A stretch of 64,000 bases of DNA from Nonomuraea purpurea (GCF_042650645.1 NZ_JBHSBI010000005.1:310001-374000), one strand, 5' to 3'. Positions 24,623-33,607 are shown, counted from the stretch's first letter. Numbers and translations are program-made. The notes: a model not told the origin generated them from the letters alone.

Positions 24623-25468
24623 TCAGCCGAAGACGGCCGGGGGCGGGACGGGCGCCAGCACGGCGTCGCCGTCCTTGATCGGGTGCGCCCCGGCGATGAA
24701 GTTGGTCAGCGCGTCCCCGTACACGCACCGCGCCTGCGTCAGCCCTCCGGCCGCCCGGCGGGTCAGCAGGTCCACGGGCAGGTCGGTACGCGAGGCCGCC
24801 ACGATCAGGTTGCCGAACCGGCGCCCCCGCATGATCCCCGGCTCCGCCAGCAGGGCCACGTGCCTGAACGTGGCGGTGACGGTGGCCAGCAGCCGTTTGG
24901 CGAACGCCAGGCCCTTGCCGTCGGCCATGTTGATCAACAGCGTGCCCCCCGGGCGCAGCACCCGGGCGAGGTCCCCCATGTACTCCCGCGTCGCCAGCTC
25001 CACGGGCATCGTGGCTCCGGTGAACGCGTCGAGGACCACCAGGTCGGCCGAGGCGTCCCAGACCTTGGCGGTGCCCGCGCGCCCGCCCGCGACGATGACC
25101 TTCAGCTTGGGCACCGAGCGCAGGTCCAGTTGCTCGCGCACCAGGTTGACCAGCAGTTGGTCGGGCTCGATGACGATGTGCCTGGAGCCGGGCCTGGTGG
25201 CGGCGACGTAGCGGGGGATCGTGCAGGCGCCTCCGCCCACGTGGACACAGCTCAGCGGCCCTTCTGGCAGGACGTCGATCACATCCGCCATGAGTCGGAC
25301 ATATTCAAATTCCAGAAATGTCGGGTCTTGTAGATCGACATACGACTGAGGTACGCCATCCTTGGACAGCACCCAGCCGTCCTGCCTGTCCAGGTCCCGG
25401 AGAAGTTCGATCTCGCCGAACGTCACCGGATAAAGGCCAGGCATCGGTTCCCGCTGTCCACGTGCCAC
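24623..25468 (-). CDS. Spermidine-synthase-like methyltransferase-fold protein
   Basis: About 281 residues. It resembles the spermidine synthase (SpeE) family, with CVHVGGGACTIPRYVAATRPGSRHIVIEPD (SAM-type motif I and acidic end of strand 2) and DLVVLDAFTGATMP. Canonical polyamine-binding residues cannot be confirmed, and no polyamine genes are near; many actinobacterial relatives are called fused-MFS/spermidine-synthase-like without proven activity. The GTG at 25468 has GGAGGG six bases upstream and fixes the start. Confidence 0.82.
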   Translation of the reverse strand: MARGQREPMPGLYPVTFGEIELLRDLDRQDGWVLSKDGVPQSYVDLQDPTFLEFEYVRLMADVIDVLPEGPLSCVHVGGGACTIPRYVAATRPGSRHIVIEPDQLLVNLVREQLDLRSVPKLKVIVAGGRAGTAKVWDASADLVVLDAFTGATMPVELATREYMGDLARVLRPGGTLLINMADGKGLAFAKRLLATVTATFRHVALLAEPGIMRGRRFGNLIVAASRTDLPVDLLTRRAAGGLTQARCVYGDALTNFIAGAHPIKDGDAVLAPVPPPAVFG

Positions 25469-25493
25469 GCTGATCCCTCCTGGGAGAAACCGT

Positions 25494-27029
25494 ATGCGAC
25501 GTCGAAGGCTGATTGTGCTTGTTATCGCCGTTGTCGCGGTAGTTGGGGCGGGTGCTTTCGCCGTTCTGGCGTCGGACCGGATCAAGGGGAGCGCCGCCCA
25601 GACCGCCGCCGCCTACTTCGAGGCCTGGCGCGAGAGCGACGTGGGGGCCATGGAGCGGCTGGTCTACCAGCCGCCGTCCGACTTCGTCACGAGGCACCGC
25701 CAGCTTTCCGACAAACTCGGCATCCAGTCCATCCAGCTCACCCCTGGGCAGCTCAGAAGCACGGGGGAGTCGAGCGCCGAGATCCCGTTCACGGGGGTGC
25801 GGCAGCTCTCCGAGCTCGGAGCGTGGCCGTTCGAGAGCACGTTACGGCTGGGCGTCCACGATCGGGCCTGGAAGGTGCTGTGGACGCCTGAGACGCTGCA
25901 CCCGCTGCTCAAGGACGGCGGCACGCTGGAGGTCGACCAGATCGCCGGCGCGCCGGCCGAACTGGTCACCAGCGAGGGCGACAGGATCCCGAACGACAGC
26001 TACGCCGAGCCGTACCTGAACCAGCTCAAGCCCGAGCTGGACAGGGCCGGGCACGGCTGGCGGCTGCTGTCGAAGGTGCCAGGGCGGCCCGACCGGCAGC
26101 TCCTGGCCCGTCAGCCCAAGGCGAACGTCGAACGCACCACCCTGTCGCGCCCCGTGCAGGCGGCGGCCGCCCGCGCGCTGGACGGGGTCGAGGACTCCGC
26201 GATCGTCGCCATCCGGCCCCGCACCGGCGAGATCCTGGGGCTGGCCGACCGCCTGGCGAACAACTTCAGCGCCATCCGCGACACCTTCCCGCCCGGTTCG
26301 GTCTTCAAGACGATCACGGCGGCGGCCCTGCTGAAGTCGGGCCTGACGCCGGCGGACCAGCTCCCGTGCCCCGCCTCGTACACGATCCCGTTCCACCGGT
26401 CCTTCGACAACGACGGCGAGGTGGATCGCGGCGTGGTCAGCTTCGCCGACGCCTTCGCCTACTCCTGCAACACCACGTTCGTCGAACAGGCCACCACCCG
26501 GCTGCGGGTGGAGGACCTGCGGCAGGCGGCGAGCGAGTGGGGGTTCGGGCAGCCGATCCCGACAGGCATCGGCGGGACCTGCGGCTCCATCTCCGGCGCC
26601 GACGATCCCGACATGCTCGGTGCCGACGCGATCGGCCAGGGCGGGGTCGAGGTGACGCCGCTGTGCATGGCCGCACTGGCCGCCTCCGTGCAGAGCGGCA
26701 CCTGGCGCTCGCCGCGGCTGCTGTCGAAGCGGCAGGTGAGCGGCATCGAGGGCACTGCGCCCGGCGACGTCGAGCTCGACCAGGGCGTGGTGGGCGCGCT
26801 CAGGGAGATGATGGCGGCCGTCGTCGACCACGGCACCGCCAGCGGCTCGGGGCTGCCGGCGGGCGTGGCGGGCAAGACCGGGACGGCGGAGGTGTCGGAT
26901 GGTTCGCGATCGCACGCGTGGTTCATCGGTTACCGCGACGACCTGGCGTTCTGCGTCTTCGTGCGGAACGGCGGATCGGGCGGCGGCACCGCCGTTCCCA
27001 TAGCCGCCCGCTTCCTCAATGGGCTATAA
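25494..27029 (+). CDS. Class B penicillin-binding protein with NTF2-like (MecA-N) domain
   Basis: A 511-residue transpeptidase. One N-terminal membrane helix (6-27) is followed by an NTF2-like MecA-N domain (about 33-140), a linker domain, and a transpeptidase domain with Ser269-x-x-Lys272 (PGSVFKT), SCN (324-326) and KTG (461-463), all intact. The layout matches PBPs related to PBP2a/PbpA. The start lies 25 bp from the divergent gene. The stop codon overlaps the operator of the next gene. Confidence 0.93.
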   Translation: MRRRRLIVLVIAVVAVVGAGAFAVLASDRIKGSAAQTAAAYFEAWRESDVGAMERLVYQPPSDFVTRHRQLSDKLGIQSIQLTPGQLRSTGESSAEIPFTGVRQLSELGAWPFESTLRLGVHDRAWKVLWTPETLHPLLKDGGTLEVDQIAGAPAELVTSEGDRIPNDSYAEPYLNQLKPELDRAGHGWRLLSKVPGRPDRQLLARQPKANVERTTLSRPVQAAAARALDGVEDSAIVAIRPRTGEILGLADRLANNFSAIRDTFPPGSVFKTITAAALLKSGLTPADQLPCPASYTIPFHRSFDNDGEVDRGVVSFADAFAYSCNTTFVEQATTRLRVEDLRQAASEWGFGQPIPTGIGGTCGSISGADDPDMLGADAIGQGGVEVTPLCMAALAASVQSGTWRSPRLLSKRQVSGIEGTAPGDVELDQGVVGALREMMAAVVDHGTASGSGLPAGVAGKTGTAEVSDGSRSHAWFIGYRDDLAFCVFVRNGGSGGGTAVPIAARFLNGL

Positions 27030-27047
27030 CCTACGGTACCGTAGGTT
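27028..27047. promoter_or_regulatory. 20-bp perfect palindrome before hemolysin III gene
   Basis: AACCTACGGTACCGTAGGTT is a perfect 20-bp palindrome ending 2 bp before the ATG at 27050. It overlaps the PBP stop codon and a TATAAC hexamer (27025-27030), so a bound repressor would cover the promoter. The form fits a TetR-type operator. Confidence 0.7.
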
Positions 27048-27049
27048 TC

Positions 27050-27706
27050 ATGACGACCATCACCGTCAAGCCAAGGCTGCGAGGCTGGTTGCACGCTGGA
27101 GCGCTGCCCGTGGCGCTGGTCGCGGGGTTCGTGCTCGTGGTGCTCGGCCCCACTCTCCAGGCCCGTGTGGCCTCGGCTGTCTACGCCATCACCTCGGCGT
27201 TGTTGTTCGGTATCTCGGCCACCTATCACCGCAGCACGCTGGGCCCTCGGCTGGCGGAGTTCCTGCGCAGGTTCGACCATGCCAACATCTACCTGATCAT
27301 CGCGGGCACCTACACGCCGTTCGCCTTGCTGGCGCTTGAGGGTGTGGCCCGGGTGGCGGTGTTGTCGGTCATCTGGGGTGGCGCGCTGGCCGGGGTGGCC
27401 TTCCGCGTGTTGTGGATGAACGCGCCGCGCTGGCTCTACACCGTCCTGTACCTGGCGCTGGGCTGGACGGCGATCTTCGTGATGCCGCAGCTGCTGAAGG
27501 GCGCGGGGGTGGCCGCCGTCGTGCTGGTGGCCGTCGGCGGCGTGTTCTACTCGGCGGGCGCGGTCGTGTACGGCCTGCGCCGCCCCGACCCCTCACCCCG
27601 CTGGTTCGGTTTCCACGAGGTCTTCCACGCCTTCACCGTCGCCGCCTACCTGGTGCAGTACATCGCGGTGTCGATCGTGGTCTACTCGCACGTCCAGCCT
27701 TCCTGA
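27050..27706 (+). CDS. Hemolysin III family (PAQR/TrhA-like) membrane protein
   Basis: About 218 residues with seven predicted membrane segments and the PAQR metal-site motifs: SATYHRSTLGPRL (Ser/His) near the N-terminus, FDHANIYLIIAGTYTPF, and HEVFHAFTV (two His) near the C-terminus. Bacterial members are linked to membrane fluidity control, not haemolysis. The ATG directly after the palindrome was chosen; the long open frame upstream lies inside the PBP gene. Confidence 0.92.
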   Translation: MTTITVKPRLRGWLHAGALPVALVAGFVLVVLGPTLQARVASAVYAITSALLFGISATYHRSTLGPRLAEFLRRFDHANIYLIIAGTYTPFALLALEGVARVAVLSVIWGGALAGVAFRVLWMNAPRWLYTVLYLALGWTAIFVMPQLLKGAGVAAVVLVAVGGVFYSAGAVVYGLRRPDPSPRWFGFHEVFHAFTVAAYLVQYIAVSIVVYSHVQPS

Positions 27707-27721
27707 CATTTGACCCCTTGT

Positions 27722-27757
27722 TGGTCTGTTCTCTAGCGCGTCTCGGAAAACAGACCA
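27722..27757. promoter_or_regulatory. 9-bp inverted repeat before HdeD gene
   Basis: Perfect arms TGGTCTGTT (27722-27730) and AACAGACCA (27749-27757) are separated by 18 bp, the second arm ending 2 bp before the ATG. No Shine-Dalgarno is present between arm and start. It could be an operator or an RNA stem that hides the start region. Confidence 0.45.
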
Positions 27758-27759
27758 GC

Positions 27760-28299
27760 ATGGGGGATATTTCTCGCACGTGGTGGTTGCTGCTGGTACG
27801 TGGCATCGCGGCAATTATCTTCGGCATCCTGGCGTGGGTCTGGCCGGCGATCACGCTGCTCGTCCTGGTAATCATCTTCGGGGTGTTCGCGCTCCTCAGC
27901 GGGGTGTTCGCGTTGGTCGCCGGGTTCCGGCACGGGGAGCAGTCCAGGGTTTGGCTCATCGTTTCCGGAATTATCGGGATATTGGCCGGGATCGTGGCCC
28001 TTGTCTGGCCGGGGATCACTTCCCTCGCGTTGCTCTTCATCGTGGCCTTCTGGGCCATCCTCGCCGGCATCTCCGAGATCGTGGCGGGCATCCATCTCCG
28101 CAAAGCGATCGAGGACGAGTGGATGCTCATCGTCGGCGGCATCCTGCTGGTGCTCTTCGGGATCATCCTGCTCCTCTGGCCGGGCGCGGGCCTGCTGAGC
28201 CTCGTGTGGCTGCTCGGCTTCTTCGCGATCCTGTACGGCATCGCCATGGCGGTCCTGGCCTTCCGCGTAAAGAAACTCGCTCCTGGCGCCTCGGCGTGA
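27760..28299 (+). CDS. HdeD/DUF308 family membrane protein
   Basis: About 179 residues composed almost entirely of six hydrophobic helices in three repeats, each ending in a WP motif (AWVWPAIT, ALVWPGIT, LLWPGAG), the HdeD/DUF308 pattern. In enterobacteria HdeD takes part in acid resistance; the actinobacterial role is not known. The ATG at 27760 starts the first helix. Confidence 0.9.
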   Translation: MGDISRTWWLLLVRGIAAIIFGILAWVWPAITLLVLVIIFGVFALLSGVFALVAGFRHGEQSRVWLIVSGIIGILAGIVALVWPGITSLALLFIVAFWAILAGISEIVAGIHLRKAIEDEWMLIVGGILLVLFGIILLLWPGAGLLSLVWLLGFFAILYGIAMAVLAFRVKKLAPGASA

Positions 28300-28399
28300 A
28301 AAACTTCGCCGACCGGGTAGATGTACCGTAAATTTTGTATATGTGCCCGTGCTCTCTGACGGGGACCGTACCGCCAGCCCAACCCACAGTGGAGGCGCC

Positions 28400-29674
28400 A
28401 TGGACGTACACGCCCGCCTTGCCCGCCACCTGCTCGTCGACGGCTACCGCCTCGTGCTCGACCTGGAACTGAGCCACGGATCACGGCTCGTCGACGCCAG
28501 AAACGGCCGCCGCTACCTGGACTTCTACACCTTCTTCGCCTCCGCCCCGCTCGGCCTGAATCCCCCCTTCGACCCCGACTTCGCCCACCTGCTCGGCCAG
28601 GTCGCCAGGAACAAGCCCGCCAACCCCGACATCTACACCGAGCACCTGGCGGACTTCGTCGACACCTTCGCCCGGGTGCTCGGCGACCCCGACCTGCCGC
28701 ACCTGTTCTTCGTCGAGGGGGGCGCCCTCGCCGTCGAGAACGCGCTCAAGACCGCCTTCGACTGGAAGAGCCGCCGCAACGAGGCCGCGGGCAGGTCACG
28801 CGACCTCGGCGGCAAGGTGCTGCACCTGACGAAAGCCTTCCACGGGCGCAGCGGCTACACCATGAGCCTCACCAACACCGAACCGGGCAAGACCGACCGA
28901 TTCCCGAAATTCGACTGGCCGCGCATCGACGTGCCCGCCATCCACTTCGGCGACGTGGAGGCCGCCGAGGAACGCGCCCTGACCCAGGCGCGCGCGGCCT
29001 TCGAACGCCATCCGCACGACATCGCCTGCTTCATCGCCGAACCCATCCAGGGGGAGGGCGGCGACAACCACATGCGGCCCGAGTTCCTGCAGGCCATGCA
29101 GCGCCTGTGCCACGAGTACGACGCGCTGTTCATCCTGGACGAGGTGCAGACCGGCGGCGGGACGACCGGCACGCCGTGGGCGTACCAGCAACTGGACCTG
29201 GCGCCCGACGTGGTGGCGTTCGCCAAGAAGGTCCAGGTGGGCGGGATCATGGCGGGCCGCAGGGTGGACCTGGTGCCTGACAACGTCTTCCAGCAGAGCG
29301 GCCGGATCAACTCCACGTGGGGCGGCGGCCTGGTGGACATGGTCCGCAGCAGGGGCATCCTGGAGATCATCGAACGCGACGGCCTGATCGCCCGCGCCGC
29401 GACCCTGGGCGGCGTGCTGCTCGAACGCCTCACCAAGATGGAGGCCGAGAACCCCGACTCCATCTCGAACGTGCGCGGCAGGGGCCTGATGTGCGCCTTC
29501 GACCTGACGGACCAGGCCGCCCGCGACGCCCTGGTGACCAGGCTGCGGGAAGATCACGGGGTGCTGGTGCTGCCCTGCGGTCCCCGTTCCGTACGCCTGC
29601 GCCCGGCGCTGAACATCCCCGAAGCCGACCTCGACGAGGGCCTGCGCGCCCTGTCCGCCGCCCTCACTGGATGA
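28400..29674 (+). CDS. lat: L-lysine 6-aminotransferase
   Basis: About 424 residues, class III PLP enzyme. It matches lysine epsilon-aminotransferases throughout: FYTFFASAPLGLNPP, FVEGGALAVENALKTAFDWKSR, AFHGRSGYTMSLTNT, AEPIQGEGGDNH, LDEVQTGGGTTG and the PLP Lys in FAKKVQVGG. It converts lysine plus 2-oxoglutarate to aminoadipate semialdehyde, an entry to lysine catabolism and beta-lactam precursors. No beta-lactam genes are near. GGAGG precedes the start. The 3' end overlaps the convergent NDH-2 gene by 11 bases. Confidence 0.92.
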   Translation: MDVHARLARHLLVDGYRLVLDLELSHGSRLVDARNGRRYLDFYTFFASAPLGLNPPFDPDFAHLLGQVARNKPANPDIYTEHLADFVDTFARVLGDPDLPHLFFVEGGALAVENALKTAFDWKSRRNEAAGRSRDLGGKVLHLTKAFHGRSGYTMSLTNTEPGKTDRFPKFDWPRIDVPAIHFGDVEAAEERALTQARAAFERHPHDIACFIAEPIQGEGGDNHMRPEFLQAMQRLCHEYDALFILDEVQTGGGTTGTPWAYQQLDLAPDVVAFAKKVQVGGIMAGRRVDLVPDNVFQQSGRINSTWGGGLVDMVRSRGILEIIERDGLIARAATLGGVLLERLTKMEAENPDSISNVRGRGLMCAFDLTDQAARDALVTRLREDHGVLVLPCGPRSVRLRPALNIPEADLDEGLRALSAALTG

Positions 29675-30884
29675 CGCTCGTGGCGCTGCGCCGGGGCCCG
29701 AGATAGCGCCAGAAGAAGTTGACCAGCACACTGATCCGGTTACGCCCGCCCAGCAGGTACGCCACGTGGACGAAGATCCACACCAGCCAGGCGGGCAGCC
29801 CGTGCATCGTCAGCCCGTTCGACAACTGCAGCACCGCCTCCGCCTTGCCCACCGTGGCCATGATCCCCGGATCGCGGTAGGAGAACGGCCGCGGCGACCT
29901 GCCCCGCGCGGCCGCCAGAATCTGCTCGCCCACGTGCCTGCCCATCTGCATGGCCGGCTGGGCGAGCTGCGGCAGCGGATGGGGCGGCCCCGCGAGATCG
30001 CCGGCCACGAACACCTCCGGGTGCCCGGGCACGTTCAGCGCCTCCGTGACCGTGATCCGGCCGCCCTTGCCCTGCGGCAACCCCCAGTCGGACACCTGCT
30101 TGGGCGCGGTGACGCCGAGCGCCCACACCGTCACGTCGCTCGGCAGTCGCGTGCCGTCCTCCAGCACCACCGCGTCCTCGTCCACGGCCTTCACCGTGGA
30201 ACCCAGCCGCAGACGCACCCCCCTCTTACGCAGCGCGCCGGCCGCCTGATCGCGCAGACGCGGCTTGTACGGGGCCAGCACGTAGTCGAACCGCTCGACC
30301 AGGGTCACGCTCGTCTGGTGCGGCTTGATCTCGGGATGCGTCAGCGGGAGCGTCCGCCGCCGCAGCTCGGCCAGCGTCCCCGCCGTCTCCACCCCGGTCG
30401 CGCCCGCGCCCACCACCACGACGTGCGTGCTCTCGCGTCTGCCCTGCGCGGTGTCCTCCAGGCAGTGCTGCAACCGCCGCCGCAACACCGCCGCGTCGTC
30501 GAGCGAGTAGATCGGCAGCGCGTTCGCCCGCGAGCCCTCGACACCGAGCCAGTTCGTGGCGACCCCGGTGGAGATCACCAGGTAGTCGTAGTCCATCCCG
30601 CTGCCGTCCTCGAACTCCACGCGCTTCTCCGCCGGGAGCACCTTGCTCAACGCGGCCCGCCGCGCCCTCACGTTCGGCCATCTGGCGGCGAACGTCCTGA
30701 TCGGGTACGACACATCCGCCTTGCCCATCCCGGCCGTGGCCACCTGGTAGAGAAGAGGCTGGAAGGTCGAGTACGGGTGGCGATCGACGAGCGTCACCAA
30801 CGCACCGCCCCTGGCCAGGACCCGCGTGGCCCACAACCCCGCGAACCCGGCACCTACGACCACGACCCGCACTCTCTTCGCCAT
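29664..30884 (-). CDS. Type II NADH dehydrogenase-like FAD oxidoreductase
   Basis: About 406 residues. The N-terminal FAD loop is VVVVGAGFAGLWAT, the NAD loop VVVVGAGATGVETAGTL, and there is a C-terminal FAD motif EVFVAGDLAG. A C-terminal hydrophobic region (LPAWLVWIFVHVAYLLGG) fits the membrane-attaching end of NDH-2. It feeds electrons from NADH to quinone without pumping protons. The ATG at 30884, with AAGGA upstream, begins the Rossmann strand. Confidence 0.9.
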   Translation of the reverse strand: MAKRVRVVVVGAGFAGLWATRVLARGGALVTLVDRHPYSTFQPLLYQVATAGMGKADVSYPIRTFAARWPNVRARRAALSKVLPAEKRVEFEDGSGMDYDYLVISTGVATNWLGVEGSRANALPIYSLDDAAVLRRRLQHCLEDTAQGRRESTHVVVVGAGATGVETAGTLAELRRRTLPLTHPEIKPHQTSVTLVERFDYVLAPYKPRLRDQAAGALRKRGVRLRLGSTVKAVDEDAVVLEDGTRLPSDVTVWALGVTAPKQVSDWGLPQGKGGRITVTEALNVPGHPEVFVAGDLAGPPHPLPQLAQPAMQMGRHVGEQILAAARGRSPRPFSYRDPGIMATVGKAEAVLQLSNGLTMHGLPAWLVWIFVHVAYLLGGRNRISVLVNFFWRYLGPRRSATSVIQ

Positions 30885-31297
30885 GCCGAAGGTCCTTCCC
30901 TCGAATGCCGTCAGAGACGCTCCTGGCACCACCAGCCCCTCCCAAACCTCGCTGCCCCAAACCACCGCTCAAACCGCACCCCTCACGTCCCGCCAGGACC
31001 TGCCCGCCTCGCCAATTGGGCCCACGGGCGACATTGACCCAAGGACGGCGCGGCCCGCTACGGGGCAGCCCGCTGACCAGAGCCAGGCGGCCAGCCAACC
31101 GGAACCGGGCGGCCAGTCGGAGTCGGCTGGAGTTCGGCGAGCGGGGTTCGTCGCCTGCGGGAGTCAGGTGACGAGTCAGGGCTTGGTGAGTGGCCGGAGC
31201 CCGCCCTTACGGCGGGCGCCGGGCCGGTGAAGTGGGGTCCTGGGGGAGGTGGCAGCCCCCGCTGTCAGCGCTCGTTCAGGACCGGGTGGGTGGATGG
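30885..31297. other. 413-bp intergenic region with one hairpin
   Basis: No frame here looks like protein and no RNA motif was recognised. A perfect 7-bp stem GCCCGCC / GGCGGGC with a 5-base loop at 31199-31217 may terminate the LuxR gene. The promoter of the NDH-2 gene should lie near 30890-30990. Confidence 0.5.
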
Positions 31298-31534
31298 TTA
31301 GCGGTGGTGGGGGTCGTGGCGTGACAGCCACAGGCCGATGGCGGTGACCCGGGAGTCGACGCCGAGTTTGGCGTAGATGCGGTTGACGTGGTTCTTGACC
31401 GTTTTCTCGCTGAGGAACAGGCGTTCCGCGATTTGGCCGTTGGACTGACCTGTTGCGATCAGGTCCATGACTTCGGCCTCGCGCTTGCTCAGGGACGTGA
31501 GCACACTGTCGAACGCTGTGTCGTCGACTCTCAT
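31298..31534 (-). CDS. Single-domain LuxR-type DNA-binding protein
   Basis: A 78-residue protein that is only a GerE/LuxR helix-turn-helix: LSKREAEVMDLIATGQSNGQ, IAERLFLSEKTVKNHVNRIYAKLGV. There is no receiver or ligand domain. The ATG at 31534 has GGAGG just upstream; a longer open frame runs into the tRNA gene and is not real. Stand-alone HTH proteins of this type may act as orphan regulators or partner with other receivers. Confidence 0.85.
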   Translation of the reverse strand: MRVDDTAFDSVLTSLSKREAEVMDLIATGQSNGQIAERLFLSEKTVKNHVNRIYAKLGVDSRVTAIGLWLSRHDPHHR

Positions 31535-31705
31535 CCGGCCTCCGGGGGCGCGCTGACGGTCACATTGCCGAGGCCCCCGTGCTTCCGGCGTTAGCGGTAG
31601 ACAGCGAGCATAACTCGCAATGTCATGATTTGGGGGCGTTGTCGGGAGAAATCGACGCCAGGAGAAACGACAACGGCCGATCCCGAAGGACCGGCCGCCG
31701 CACTT

Positions 31706-31782
31706 TGGGGTGAGTGAAGGGACTTGAACCCTCGACATCCAGGACCACAACCTGGCGCTCTGCCAACTGAGCTACACCCACC
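31706..31782 (-). tRNA. tRNA-His (GTG anticodon)
   Basis: A complete cloverleaf on the minus strand: acceptor GTGGGTG / CACTCAC, D-arm GCTCAGTTGGCAGAGC, anticodon arm CCAGG-TTGTGGT-CCTGG with anticodon GTG, and T-arm with GTTCAAGT. The extra base at 31782 gives the G-1 typical of tRNA-His opposite C73, and CCA is encoded. Confidence 0.95.
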
Positions 31783-31850
31783 ATGAGCCATCACCATCGT
31801 GGTGGCACAGGAAAAGTGTAGCGGGGTTCGGGAGTCTTTACGCCACTGGT

Positions 31851-32444
31851 TTAGCCGCTGACACGCTCCGCGAGCGTCCTGGCGGTCGTCGAGTCGGGCC
31901 CCGGTTGGCCCACGAAGACGGCCGCACGGTAGTAGCGCAGCTCCCTGATGCTCTCGGTGATGTCGGCCAAAGCCCGGTGTCCGCCCTGCTTCTCGGGCGC
32001 GGCGAAGTAGACCCGGGGATACCAGCGGCGGACCAGCTCCTTGATCGAGGAGACGTCGATCATCCGGTAGTGCAAATAGGCGTCGACTCCGGGCATGTCG
32101 CGGGCGAGGAACGTCCGGTCGGTGCTGATCGAGTTGCCGCACAGCGGCGCCTTCTTCGGCTCGGGGATGTGGCGGCGGATGTAGTCGAGCACGAGCGACT
32201 CGGCCTCCGCCAGCGTCACGCCGCCCGGCAGTTCGGGCAGCAGCCCCGAGGCCGTGTGCATCTCGCGCACGACCTCCGACATCTGCTCCAGCGACTCGGG
32301 CGGCGGTTTGATGACCACGTCGACGCCCTCGTCGATCTGGTTGAGCTCGCTGTCGGTGATGACGCACGCCACTTCGACCAGCGCGTCGCGACCGAGGTCG
32401 AGCCCGGTCATCTCGCAGTCGATCCAGACCAGCAAGTCACTCAT
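31851..32444 (-). CDS. orn: Oligoribonuclease
   Basis: About 197 residues, DEDDh exonuclease: WIDCEMTGLD (D-x-E), STDRTFLARDMP (Asp) and HRALADITESIREL (His/Asp). It degrades 2-5-nt RNAs and pGpG and is essential in many bacteria. The ATG at 32444 is preceded by GAGGAGATC. It lies 68 bp upstream of the tRNA-His gene on the same strand, a familiar actinobacterial pairing. Confidence 0.95.
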   Translation of the reverse strand: MSDLLVWIDCEMTGLDLGRDALVEVACVITDSELNQIDEGVDVVIKPPPESLEQMSEVVREMHTASGLLPELPGGVTLAEAESLVLDYIRRHIPEPKKAPLCGNSISTDRTFLARDMPGVDAYLHYRMIDVSSIKELVRRWYPRVYFAAPEKQGGHRALADITESIRELRYYRAAVFVGQPGPDSTTARTLAERVSG

Positions 32445-32512
32445 TCGATCTCCTCGCCCAGCGGCTCGGAGCAATCCGCCCGCTTGTTACCCCACCAGCC
32501 TAGTGCCAGTGG

Positions 32513-33607
32513 TCATGCGGGCTTGAGCGAGCTGAGCACCTTGGCGACCACATCGGTGCCCAGATTGTCCGGGACGGAGACGTACAAGATCCCCGGACTC
32601 TCGCCAGAGCCGCGATCAATGAGAACGAGTGCGCCGTTCTCCTTCTTCCACTTGAAGCCCTTCTCCTCCGAGATCTTGGTGAAGTCGAGCTCGAACTGCA
32701 GCACCCAGGCGTCCTTGTCGCCGATCTTGAGCGCCTTGTCCGACACCACCTTGCTCTCGTGGGCGGGCGCGTAGAACCGGCCGGAGAAGTCGACGAACAC
32801 GGCCTTGGCCGTGTCACCCATGCTGGAGACCCCGTTGTAGGGGTAGAGCTCGCTCAGCACCCCGGAGTAGACGTTGCCGACCCAGTCCTGGTCCTGCTCG
32901 TAGTTCTCCTGCGACATGGCCTGCACCGCGGCCGACCACTTCTGCGACATCGGGTCCTGGCCGTTGATCTGTTCGGACCGCGGCACCTGCCAGTCATCAG
33001 GCACCTCGAACGAGACGCCCGCGCCCGGGTCGGTGATGCGGCCGTCGGCGGGCTGGGGCAGCTCGGGGGCACCCTGGCCAGGCGGCGGCTCGTTGGACGG
33101 CAGCGGGTTCGCGGGCGGCTGCTCCGGCTCCAGCCTGTCGCTCGGCACCGGCGGCAGCGCGCTGTCCGTGCCGCTGCCGCGGTTGACGAAGAAGATCCCG
33201 GCCACCACGATGAGCGCGACCACCACCAGCGCCGCGAGCCCGCCGAACACCCAGGGCAGCGGATTGCCCTGCTTGGGCGGCGGTCCGTAGCCGGGCCCCG
33301 GTGTACCGCTCCACTGCGTGGGCGGCACGGGCTGCCCGTACGCGGACTGCCCGTGCGTGGGCTGGCCGAACTGCAGCGTGGGGTTGGCCGGAGTCGCCGA
33401 CCAGTCGGGGTCCGACTGAGGCTGAGGCTGCGGGGGTTGGGGTTGGGGTTGCGGCTGCGGCTGCGGCCCGGAAGCCGGCTGCCGGGGGCTGCCGGAAGGC
33501 TGCTCCTGCGCGTGGGTGGCGTCGGTCCACTGGTCGCCGTCCCACCAACGGAGCTGAGGCTCTCCGTAGGGGTCCGGGTACCAGCCCGCGGGGGTCTGCG
33601 TGGTCAT
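32513..33607 (-). CDS. DUF2510 membrane protein with secreted C-terminal domain
   Basis: About 364 residues. An N-terminal DUF2510 motif (AGWYPDPYGEPQLRWWDGDQWT) is followed by a Gln/Pro-rich linker, one membrane helix (about 148-172, GLAALVVVALIVVAGIFFV), another Pro-rich stalk and an extracellular domain of about 180 residues without recognised family. The ATG at 33607 begins the DUF2510 motif. A relic transposon end starts 13 bp upstream, and no good ribosome site is seen, so the native 5' region may have been replaced. Confidence 0.85.
   Translation of the reverse strand: MTTQTPAGWYPDPYGEPQLRWWDGDQWTDATHAQEQPSGSPRQPASGPQPQPQPQPQPPQPQPQSDPDWSATPANPTLQFGQPTHGQSAYGQPVPPTQWSGTPGPGYGPPPKQGNPLPWVFGGLAALVVVALIVVAGIFFVNRGSGTDSALPPVPSDRLEPEQPPANPLPSNEPPPGQGAPELPQPADGRITDPGAGVSFEVPDDWQVPRSEQINGQDPMSQKWSAAVQAMSQENYEQDQDWVGNVYSGVLSELYPYNGVSSMGDTAKAVFVDFSGRFYAPAHESKVVSDKALKIGDKDAWVLQFELDFTKISEEKGFKWKKENGALVLIDRGSGESPGILYVSVPDNLGTDVVAKVLSSLKPA

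Noticed and set aside
26366..27049. Upstream extension of the hemolysin III protein
   Set aside because: It lies out of frame inside the PBP gene and is Arg-rich; the ATG at 27050 begins a normal hemolysin III sequence.
28400..29674. Evidence for a beta-lactam (cephamycin) gene cluster through lat
   Set aside because: No pcbAB, pcbC or other pathway gene lies nearby; lat also serves general lysine catabolism.
31535..31750. Longer LuxR protein starting at 31750
   Set aside because: The extension would be translated from the tRNA-His gene; the ATG at 31534 has a good ribosome site and starts the HTH domain.
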